Shown one piece after another: positions 1-4,774 of a DNA stretch of 7,397 nt. The DNA lies in NCBI GenBank assembly GCA_001781685.1, contig MFLZ01000007.1, forward strand, positions 1-7,397. Direction: 5' to 3'. Below the pieces are notes generated by a model. It ran no database searches and was not told the DNA's origin. It saw nothing but the letters and a program-made list of their open reading frames with translations. Origin of the DNA: Candidatus Kaiserbacteria bacterium RIFCSPLOWO2_01_FULL_54_13 (GTDB lineage: Bacteria > Patescibacteriota > Minisyncoccia > Phycocordibacterales > UBA2100). Position numbers and translations under genes: made by a program. Positions within the stretch are counted from its first letter, which is position 1. Every line of letters starts with the position of its first letter.

Positions 1-134
1 GTCGAGGTACAATTATCAGAACAAACAAGGTGTCCTAATTGACCGGTCCGGGGAAGGCGGCCATGTGAAATGTATTACAGCATACACTTGCGTGTTAGAC
101 TAATATGTGGTAAAGTGCATGCCACTGCAAGAAT

Positions 135-644
135 ATGGCTACAAACGGCGACCAATCGGCGAACCTCATAAAGGAATATCGGCACTTTGTACACGAAGGC
201 TTAATGTTTGCATCTCGGCGCCGATACGAATTGTCGCATGAATTCATGCGACTCGAACTGCAGATTTCCGCGATGCTGTTTGCATTCGCCGGCCTCCTTC
301 TTGGTTTTATCGCAAGCCTACCCAATCTTTACATTCGCTCCGGCCTCGCTGCCGTGCTTTTTTGCCTCGCCGCCTCGATGGCATGCGGTTTGTATCACAT
401 TAAGAGAAATGAACAGGCGTGGAACGATGAAGTAAAGGATCGCCAGCTAAAATTTAATAAATGGCAGCAGACAATAGATCGCGGCGGAACATTCGAAGAA
501 GCCCGCGCTTTTCATGCCGGTGTCTCGCGAGGAATCTCTGAAGTGATATCGGCGCCACTTTGGAGTTGGATATTGCAGTCAGCATTTCTCGGTCTGGCAG
601 TGGCACTTCTTTTTGGCCTTGCATTGACATTTCTCTTTAGTTAG
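135..644 (+). CDS. Unrecognised three-helix membrane protein
   Basis: I do not recognise this 169-residue protein. Residues 1-43 are polar and rich in charged and aromatic residues, probably helical. Two hydrophobic segments follow as a hairpin (about 44-62 and 68-87), then a charged, probably cytoplasmic region (88-140), and a third hydrophobic segment at the very C-terminus (about 143-167, ending in FLFS). No signal peptide or catalytic motif is visible. The layout (helical N-terminus, 2TM hairpin, helical region, terminal TM) loosely recalls small effector-type membrane proteins, but there is no sequence motif to support that. The ATG at 135 has only a weak GCAAG upstream. Met24 is an alternative start, preceded by GAAGG at a short spacing. 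It stands alone on the plus strand, opposite to the next genes, with long noncoding sequence after it, which suggests accessory DNA. The ORF itself is probably real because its hydrophobic pattern is coherent. Confidence 0.7.
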   Translation: MATNGDQSANLIKEYRHFVHEGLMFASRRRYELSHEFMRLELQISAMLFAFAGLLLGFIASLPNLYIRSGLAAVLFCLAASMACGLYHIKRNEQAWNDEVKDRQLKFNKWQQTIDRGGTFEEARAFHAGVSRGISEVISAPLWSWILQSAFLGLAVALLFGLALTFLFS

Positions 645-920
645 TCAACAACTAATCAAAGAAGGGCCTGCTCGAATGCCGTAATGCCTGTGACACCACT
701 TTCAGCCTATCTGGACCCGATGGTGAATCTCTGAGGATAGAAAATAACCTGTGAGGTCTACTTACGCAAAGCTCGCGGAAGGTAGAATTCACAGGCGTCC
801 CGACCGACAATGACGACCACGTTGGCCTCGCATCGCAAGGTCTCATTGCCTCGGTCTAATGAACTACTAATACCATCATATGCGCAAACCTCCGAAGAAT
901 CTACGAATGGGAGGGGATTT

Positions 921-995
921 ATGCTTTACCAAAATCTTAAAATTCGAAATCTAGTCTGGATTGAATTCGAAGAACGACTACAAATGACATTGTGA
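921..995 (+). CDS. Possible 24-codon small ORF with strong Shine-Dalgarno
   Basis: The ATG at 921 is preceded by GGGAGGGG at 909-916, so GGAGG lies six bases from the start, which is near ideal. The predicted peptide has 24 residues, starts MLYQNLKIRN and ends MTL. It is mixed hydrophobic and charged and is not an obvious membrane peptide or toxin. The reading frame stays open further upstream, but no upstream start has such a site. An inverted repeat begins 17 bases after the stop. The main argument is the ribosome binding site, which is the strongest in the window while the core genes mostly lack one. A chance G-rich run is the alternative. Confidence 0.25.
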   Translation: MLYQNLKIRNLVWIEFEERLQMTL

Positions 996-1011
996 GACGA
1001 TGACTCAGCTT

Positions 1012-1085
1012 CGCACAATGGCCAGTATCTTTTCCGACGCTGCCAAATGTCGCAAAAGCTAGTGTCGGAAAAGATATATTGTGCG
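1012..1085. repeat. 74-base imperfect inverted repeat (hairpin)
   Basis: The outer arms are an exact 8-bp match (CGCACAAT at 1012-1019 against ATTGTGCG at 1078-1085). After an asymmetric bulge (1020-1025 against 1077) there is an exact 13-bp stem (TATCTTTTCCGAC at 1026-1038 against 1064-1076). It extends by about three more pairs including a G-T, leaving a loop of roughly 17-18 bases. No T-run follows on either strand, so a classical intrinsic terminator is not supported. It lies about 40 bases past the end of the Nudix gene (minus strand) and 17 bases past the small plus-strand ORF, so it could act as a transcript-end structure. A small mobile-element relic is possible, but I see no target duplication. 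Confidence 0.7.
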
Positions 1086-1126
1086 ACGTGCCACATTAGG
1101 CCACGAAGCCACCAGACCACATAATA

Positions 1127-1633
1127 CTACCATCGTCCAGTCTCCCCTCGCACACCATCTCGGTAGGCTTCGATGCGCCGGCGATTCGCGGGAGAAATTT
1201 CTTCCGGCAGATCTTTAATAGAGAACCACGCGCGAATAGAAACCTCCAAAATGGGGACAAGGCTCATAAAGCCCTCGAAATCGGAGGTATGATAGACTCG
1301 CACTACATCCCTCTCCCCTAGCGAACCTCGATAGGTGCCCACAACCCCGTCTATGGAGCGCACCTTAAATCCCGTTTCTTCGCGCACTTCTCGTTTTATG
1401 GCATCTTCCAAACTTTCTTTCCTGCCCACGCGGCCGCCGGGAAGCGTCCATACACTGGGGGCATACCAGTGCTTGATGAGCACAACGTCACCGTTACGCA
1501 CAAGGATCATGCGAACCCCTTGCACGTCCTTCCTTCCACTCCCTGTCAGGAGCAAAGCATAATAGCGGCCCGCATGAGCGAACCAAAGTGTGGCGAGCGA
1601 AAGGTACAACCCAATGCGCCGGAATAATCTCAT
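1127..1633 (-). CDS. Nudix family hydrolase
   Basis: This 168-residue protein carries a complete Nudix box at residues 67-89. Gly67, Glu73, then REVREETGF at 81-89 match GX5EX7REUXEEXGU exactly, with Glu82, Glu85 and Glu86 as the expected Mg2+ ligands. WTLPGG at 62-67 is the usual preceding strand. Nudix enzymes hydrolyse a nucleoside diphosphate linked to another group; the substrate cannot be read from the sequence. Residues 1-30 form a basic and hydrophobic helix (MRLFRRIGLYLS...), either a membrane-associating segment or the N-terminal helix seen in some bacterial Nudix proteins. The ATG at 1633 lies 15 bases after the exonuclease stop, so both are probably on one transcript. No clear Shine-Dalgarno is visible. 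It is the last gene of the minus-strand cluster. Family assignment is firm; specificity is unknown. Confidence 0.93.
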   Translation of the reverse strand: MRLFRRIGLYLSLATLWFAHAGRYYALLLTGSGRKDVQGVRMILVRNGDVVLIKHWYAPSVWTLPGGRVGRKESLEDAIKREVREETGFKVRSIDGVVGTYRGSLGERDVVRVYHTSDFEGFMSLVPILEVSIRAWFSIKDLPEEISPANRRRIEAYRDGVRGETGRW

Positions 1634-1648
1634 GCGAACAAATGGTTT

Positions 1649-2245
1649 TTATTTCCAGGGCATTTCGAACCCCGTGAATTCCGGAAGAAGTTTTCTACCG
1701 TAGAGAAGTCGGGAGAGTACTTCCGCGTGCGAAAGAGCCCCCGTGAGAGCGTTGTGTGGCATAGGCTCCATGGGAATTCCACAGTAGACGAGTACTTGAT
1801 CGAGATCGAGCGCCGAGTGCTTCTTAATCGCGTCAACCGGAGGTTGTATGCCCCGTCCAATCATATGCATGTACGCGATGCTGTGAATGTCAATCGTCCT
1901 ATACGAGAACGGCCAGTCAGTGTGTCCTGCCCTCTCTGCTGCAGCCTTGAGAAAATCGCGGTCGAAGGAAACATTTTGCGCCGCGAGCGTGCGCTCTTCC
2001 ACCTTTTCGGACCAGTGGAGAAATGCATGGATAAGGTCTGCCTCACTCTGCTTTTTTGGGTCGGCAATCTGCGCTCTCGTAAAACCACACACAGCAAGCG
2101 CCTCGTCCATGATGTGCGCTCCGTCCCAAATACGGCATTCCTCATAAAAACGCTTTGTGGGGTTCGAAAAGTCGAGAGCGCCCACACTCACGATTGAATG
2201 CTTGTGCGACTCCGTCCCCGAGGCTTCGACGTCAATGACTAGCAT
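1649..2245 (-). CDS. DEDDh-type 3'-5' exonuclease (DnaQ/RNase T-like fold)
   Basis: The 198-residue protein starts directly with the first exonuclease motif: Asp5 and Glu7 in VIDVEASG. The second motif is NVSFD (Asn91 to Asp95), and the third would be around His164 in PHNALTGA. Such enzymes remove nucleotides from 3' ends with two metal ions, in proofreading, repair or RNA trimming. Oddly, five residues after His164, where the final metal-binding Asp is expected, the sequence reads Gly169 (codon GGG), so activity may be altered or another acid may substitute. I chose the ATG at 2245 because the usual family start is just before the first motif. A longer frame opens with GTG at 2293 but would translate the heptad repeat and add 16 unlikely residues. 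No Shine-Dalgarno is visible; the repeat begins only eight bases upstream. Followed by the Nudix gene after 15 bases. Confidence 0.85.
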   Translation of the reverse strand: MLVIDVEASGTESHKHSIVSVGALDFSNPTKRFYEECRIWDGAHIMDEALAVCGFTRAQIADPKKQSEADLIHAFLHWSEKVEERTLAAQNVSFDRDFLKAAAERAGHTDWPFSYRTIDIHSIAYMHMIGRGIQPPVDAIKKHSALDLDQVLVYCGIPMEPMPHNALTGALSHAEVLSRLLYGRKLLPEFTGFEMPWK

Positions 2246-2253
2246 GACAGCAT

Positions 2254-2283
2254 AGTAAACAGTAAACAGTAAACAGTAAACAG
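2254..2283. repeat. Heptad tandem repeat tract A
   Basis: Four exact copies of AGTAAAC plus AG, a 7-bp period with no variation. It lies in the leader of the exonuclease gene, ending eight bases from the chosen ATG. It faces tract B (2302-2331) across 18 bases. On the other strand tract B reads AGCGAAC, so A and B are inverted relatives sharing AG(T/C)(A/G)AAC. Confidence 0.95.
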
Positions 2284-2301
2284 CTCGATACACTCGATCC
2301 C

Positions 2302-2331
2302 CTGTTCGCTGTTCGCTATTTGCTGTTCGCT
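2302..2331. repeat. Heptad tandem repeat tract B
   Basis: Four 7-bp units on the plus strand: CTGTTCG, CTGTTCG, CTATTTG, CTGTTCG, plus CT. One unit differs at two positions. The tract overlaps the last codons of the Ada-like gene on the minus strand, and the divergent unit contains that gene's stop codon (TAG at 2318-2316). It can pair with tract A as an imperfect 30-base stem with an 18-base loop. Confidence 0.92.
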
Positions 2332-2684
2332 AAACCTTTACAGTTCTTCGCCGGTGCATAGCCGGCTTTCCTTGCCGCTTCTTCGCTTGAGAACCATACC
2401 CTGTTGCTCGCCGCGATCGTCGAGGCACCGGAGCACCAAGGATAGTGATACGCGCTCCCCTTTCTCGAGGCGACGACGAGGCCACCAATGTACATAGCGC
2501 GCGGTGCCGATTCCGCTTCCGCCTGACGAACCGAAACGACCGGCTTCACTTCTTCAAGCACGGAAAGTCGTCCCAGGCCGAACGAAGCTAGCCCGACCAA
2601 AAGCACAACTGCAATTATCCCCCATTCTCCTATCATATCCGCCGTGCCGTTCTTGATTCTTTGTCTGAGTTCAGGTATATTCAT
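2316..2684 (-). CDS. Membrane-anchored Ada-like zinc-domain protein
   Basis: A 122-residue protein with one transmembrane helix at about residues 21-40, a short linker (41-65), then a small C-terminal domain. The domain runs from a strand (YIGGLVVASRKG), through YHYPWC (His80, Cys84), RVWFSSEEAARKAGY (96-109), to KNCKGL (Cys115). This pattern, a Y-H/Y-P-x-C near its start and a GY.P..C near its end, resembles the Ada-type metal-binding fold found as a small add-on domain in bacterial proteins and, as I recall it, as a membrane-anchored protein in Parcubacteria. With only His80, Cys84 and Cys115 evident, metal binding is uncertain. The function is unknown. The last residues (LANSK) are encoded by heptad tract B; relatives, from memory, end near CKGL. 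First gene of the minus-strand cluster, divergent from rpmA. Start ATG at 2684, with at best a weak AGAAG upstream. Confidence 0.75.
   Translation of the reverse strand: MNIPELRQRIKNGTADMIGEWGIIAVVLLVGLASFGLGRLSVLEEVKPVVSVRQAEAESAPRAMYIGGLVVASRKGSAYHYPWCSGASTIAASNRVWFSSEEAARKAGYAPAKNCKGLANSK
2653..2681 (+). promoter_or_regulatory. Candidate promoter for rpmA
   Basis: TTGATT (2653-2658) and TATATT (2676-2681) are separated by 17 bases, a good fit to a sigma-70-type promoter (four of six and five of six matches). Transcription would start near 2688, giving a leader of about 50 bases that contains heptad tract C. The promoter would lie inside the 5' end of the divergent Ada-like gene. It is inferred from sequence only. 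Confidence 0.4.
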
Positions 2685-2693
2685 AGTACTTCT

Positions 2694-2699
2694 ATTGTA
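2694..2699 (-). promoter_or_regulatory. Candidate -10 box for the Ada-like gene cluster
   Basis: On the minus strand TACAAT (five of six to TATAAT) ends ten bases before the ATG at 2684, so the transcript would be nearly leaderless. No convincing -35 is seen; that region is occupied by heptad tract C. Weak evidence. Confidence 0.25.
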
Positions 2700-2732
2700 T
2701 GCTACAAGCTAAAAGCTAGCAGCTAGAAGCTA
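2698..2732. repeat. Heptad tandem repeat tract C
   Basis: Five 7-bp units ending in GCTA: TATGCTA, CAAGCTA, AAAGCTA, GCAGCTA, GAAGCTA. Four positions (GCTA) are constant and three vary, with AGCTA conserved in the last four units. It fills most of the 53-base gap between the divergent starts at 2684 and 2738. Rephased to begin with AG, the units read AGCTANN, comparable with AGTAAAC and AGCGAAC of tracts A and B. Confidence 0.9.
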
Positions 2733-2737
2733 TTCAC

Positions 2738-3010
2738 ATGGCCCACACAAAAGCAGGCGGAACAGCAAAAAACCTACGCGACTCAAACCCAAAGTACTTG
2801 GGGCTGAAACGTGCGGACGGTCAAAAAGTGTCGATTGGTGAGATCATCGTCCGCCAGAGAGGCACGCGAGTACTACCGGGAAAAAACATCGGCGTTGGTT
2901 CGGATTATACCCTGTTTGCCCGTATCGCAGGAATCGTGCGCTTCCGTAACAAGCGAAAGACGAACTTCGACGGCAGCTCCTCGCGTCGCCCGATCGTTGA
3001 CGTTGTTTAG
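2738..3010 (+). CDS. rpmA: 50S ribosomal protein L27
   Basis: This 90-residue protein begins MAHTKAGGTAKN and continues RDSNPKYLGLKR, IIVRQRGT and PGKNIGVGSDYTLFA, the hallmark blocks of bacterial L27 in the right order and at the usual length. L27 sits at the peptidyl-transferase centre of the large subunit, with its N-terminal tail reaching toward the tRNA ends. The tail here starts directly at MAH, without the cleavable extension known in Firmicutes. The gene is not preceded by rplU (L21), its usual partner; instead it is divergent from the Ada-like gene. No proper Shine-Dalgarno is visible: GAAG at 2726-2729 is eight bases away and part of the heptad repeat. Its stop overlaps the stop of rplI on the opposite strand. 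Confidence 0.97.
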   Translation: MAHTKAGGTAKNLRDSNPKYLGLKRADGQKVSIGEIIVRQRGTRVLPGKNIGVGSDYTLFARIAGIVRFRNKRKTNFDGSSSRRPIVDVV

Positions 3011-3450
3011 CTCTCGCTCACCGCAACGACTAATTCAGCTGTCGCCCCTGCGGCAGAAATGGATGCACCGTGCTCTCCCACTGTCTTTATCGGTTGCTTG
3101 AGCTGCACCGAGCCGTCGGGAAGGCGGACATTACGCTGATCTGAAACGGCATCAATGATCTCTTTTGCTCCAATTGATTTAAACAAGCCCCCTTTCTCCG
3201 TCGCGCGCGACTTGACTTCAACTCGCGCCCCCTCTAGCGACTGAACCGCCTTTGCAAGTTGCTCTTCTTTTTCCTTTTTAGCAGCAGCTTCCTCAGACGA
3301 ACGCTTCTCGTGCGCGGCGAGCTTTTCCGAGGTCGCCTGTTCTGCGAGCCCGCGGGAAATGAGAAAATTTTGCGCGTACCCATCGGCGACGTCTTTCACT
3401 TCTCCGGCTCTTCCCACGCCGCCGACATCTTTCAAAAAAATCACTTTCAT
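3007..3450 (-). CDS. rplI: 50S ribosomal protein L9
   Basis: A full-length 147-residue L9. The N-terminal rRNA-binding domain (about 1-45) has MKVIFLKDVGGVGRAGEVKDV and DGYAQNFLISRGLA. A long charged helix (about 41-73) connects it to the C-terminal domain (about 74-147), which has GGLFKSIGAKEI and IKTVGEHGASI. L9 binds 23S rRNA near the L1 stalk and supports reading-frame maintenance. Several CPR lineages have been reported to lack L9, so its intact presence is informative for placing the genome. The ATG lies one base after the ctpA stop (TGA, one base, ATG), with AGGT shortly upstream inside ctpA, suggesting translational coupling. The end converges on rpmA with stop codons overlapping by two bases and no room for a terminator. 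Confidence 0.96.
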   Translation of the reverse strand: MKVIFLKDVGGVGRAGEVKDVADGYAQNFLISRGLAEQATSEKLAAHEKRSSEEAAAKKEKEEQLAKAVQSLEGARVEVKSRATEKGGLFKSIGAKEIIDAVSDQRNVRLPDGSVQLKQPIKTVGEHGASISAAGATAELVVAVSES

Positions 3451-3451
3451 A

Positions 3452-4717
3452 TCACGAACCTGTTGTCAGAAGCTCGACGGCCTTCTCAAGCTGCGGGTCC
3501 TTCCCTGCTTTCGTATCTTCGTCGGTGATTTCCACTTCCACATCCGGGACAAGTCCGTCGAGTGGGATCGGCTCGCCATCTGGCCCCACCCAGCGCGCGA
3601 CCGTGAGCTTGAGCGCCGTGTCCGAGGTGATATCCACAAGCTCCTGCACAGAACCTTTACCAAACGTTCTATCCCCTACCATCGACGCCACGCCGTAGTG
3701 CCGAAGAGCGCCTGCAAGAATTTCCGATGCAGAGGCACTCCCGCGGTCGACGAGAACGACCATTCGCAGGTTTTCGTTGAACACGTCGTAGCCTCGCGAG
3801 CGATGCACGACGTTCCCCGCATGCCCGGCATAATCCTCGGTGACAACGATTCGGCCCGACGGCAAAAACCAACTCGCCATGTCCACTGCCGCTTCAAGGT
3901 AGCCGCCCGGATTCCCGCGCACATCGAGAACAAGACGGCGATTTTCGGACTCGACGAATTCTCGCAGACCGCGCCTGAAAAGCTCGGGAGAGTTTGCCGT
4001 AAAGCTTCGAAGCTCAACGACGAACACGCCGTCGGGCCGCTCCGTCGTGATAATTGCCGGCACATTGATGACATCGCGCGTGACTTTGATTTCGCGTGGC
4101 TCAGACCAGCCTTCGCGCAAAACGAAAAGCGCAACTTGCGTGCCTTTAGGTCCGCGGATCCGAGAGACAGCGGTCGAGATGTCCATGCCACGTGTCTCCA
4201 CACCATCAATCTTCAAAATCCTGTCGCCGCTCTTGATCCCTGCTCGCTCGGCTGGCGTTCCCTTGAGGGGAGATACCACAGTGAGAACCTGATCGCGCAC
4301 GGCTATTTCCATGCCCACCCCTGAAAATTCTCCGCTGATGTCCTCCGCAAATATCTCATTCTCTTTTGGAGGGAGGAAGAACGTATACGGATCGCCGAGC
4401 GATTGCGCTAAACCCTGAATCATCCCCCACACGCGCTCCTGATTTGAATCTTCAGTGGATGTCGCCGTCCGCGTCGAAGTCGCGACTGCTGCCGGTACAA
4501 ACTTTTCGTCAATAACGCTCCAGGCTTTCCACACAGGCGAAAAATCCACGCCCTCCGGAGGATCGTCCCTCGTCACTTCCTCAATGCCGCCTGTCGAGAC
4601 CGCAAAGCCCAGCGCGAATCCTATCGCGAGAACGACAATACCTCCTACAACTACGGTACGCATCGGCAGGCCGCGATTCTTCTCGAACGGCAATTGCTGC
4701 ATCTGCTCTTCAGGCAT
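3452..4717 (-). CDS. ctpA: S41 family carboxyl-terminal processing protease (CtpA/Prc type)
   Basis: A 421-residue membrane-anchored serine protease that trims or degrades proteins outside the membrane. Positions here count from the ATG at 4717. One TM helix at about 21-41 gives an N-in anchor, followed by a Ser/Thr-rich insert (about 79-90), the CTP signature DPYTFFLP (109-116) and a PDZ domain (about 129-213, with GEFSGVGMEI and AGIKSGDRILKIDG). The S41 core has LDVRGNPGG (264-272), the nucleophile Ser329 in GSASASEI, Lys354 in TFGKGSVQ and Gln358. The 25-residue Ser-Lys spacing and the Lys+4 Gln fit the Ser-Lys-Gln triad known in CtpB. I prefer ATG 4717 over the in-frame GTG at 4753 because a TATACT box falls between them and the extra 12 residues are not membrane-like. 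The antiporter gene precedes it and rplI follows after one base. Confidence 0.95.
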   Translation of the reverse strand: MPEEQMQQLPFEKNRGLPMRTVVVGGIVVLAIGFALGFAVSTGGIEEVTRDDPPEGVDFSPVWKAWSVIDEKFVPAAVATSTRTATSTEDSNQERVWGMIQGLAQSLGDPYTFFLPPKENEIFAEDISGEFSGVGMEIAVRDQVLTVVSPLKGTPAERAGIKSGDRILKIDGVETRGMDISTAVSRIRGPKGTQVALFVLREGWSEPREIKVTRDVINVPAIITTERPDGVFVVELRSFTANSPELFRRGLREFVESENRRLVLDVRGNPGGYLEAAVDMASWFLPSGRIVVTEDYAGHAGNVVHRSRGYDVFNENLRMVVLVDRGSASASEILAGALRHYGVASMVGDRTFGKGSVQELVDITSDTALKLTVARWVGPDGEPIPLDGLVPDVEVEITDEDTKAGKDPQLEKAVELLTTGS

Positions 4718-4733
4718 ACGTAATGATCGAGTG

Positions 4734-4739
4734 AGTATA
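4734..4739 (-). promoter_or_regulatory. Candidate -10 box for ctpA-rplI
   Basis: TATACT on the minus strand lies 16 bases before the ATG at 4717, predicting a leader of about ten bases. The -35 region has no good match. It suggests an internal promoter for ctpA and rplI in addition to read-through from the antiporter gene, whose stop is about 60 bases upstream of the chosen start. Confidence 0.3.
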
Positions 4740-4774
4740 GCGCAGTGGGGCACGGGACGCGAGAGGCTTTTTCC

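Larger units (their letters stand above)
645..1126. other. Gene-poor intergenic stretch
   Basis: About 480 bases separate the membrane protein from the Nudix gene. I see no tRNA (no acceptor stem paired with a T-arm), no rRNA and no recognisable protein in any frame. The two items worth marking are a 24-codon ORF with a good ribosome binding site at 921-995 and the inverted repeat at 1012-1085, entered separately. It looks more AT-rich than the flanking core genes by eye. It could be decayed coding sequence or inserted DNA, but nothing identifies a source. Confidence 0.6.

Noticed and set aside
637..655. Short AT-rich hairpin at the end of the membrane protein gene (TTAGTT / AACTAA)
   Set aside because: Only six weak base pairs with no T-run following; within chance expectation.
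652..846. 64-codon minus-strand open frame in the gene-poor gap
   Set aside because: No recognisable motif, biased composition (Arg, Ser, Pro) and no ribosome binding site seen; not supportable as a gene.
1012..1085. Intrinsic terminator or integron attC site
   Set aside because: There is no T-run after the stem on either strand, and the conserved attC core sites (GTTRRRY / RYYYAAC) are not present at the ends.
2246..2293. N-terminal extension of the exonuclease from GTG 2293
   Set aside because: The 16 extra residues would be translated from the heptad repeat and precede the family's usual start just before VIDVEASG.
2254..2732. CRISPR array interpretation of the repeats
   Set aside because: The units are 7 bp and contiguous, with no spacers and no cas genes.
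3359..4324. 321-codon plus-strand open frame opposite ctpA and rplI
   Set aside because: It covers the antisense of two firmly identified genes, and its Arg/His/Pro-rich composition is typical of a reversed frame.
4718..4753. GTG start for ctpA adding 12 residues
   Set aside because: A TATACT box falls within the extra segment and the ATG at 4717 gives a normal anchor length. It remains possible if the gene is translated only from the antiporter transcript.
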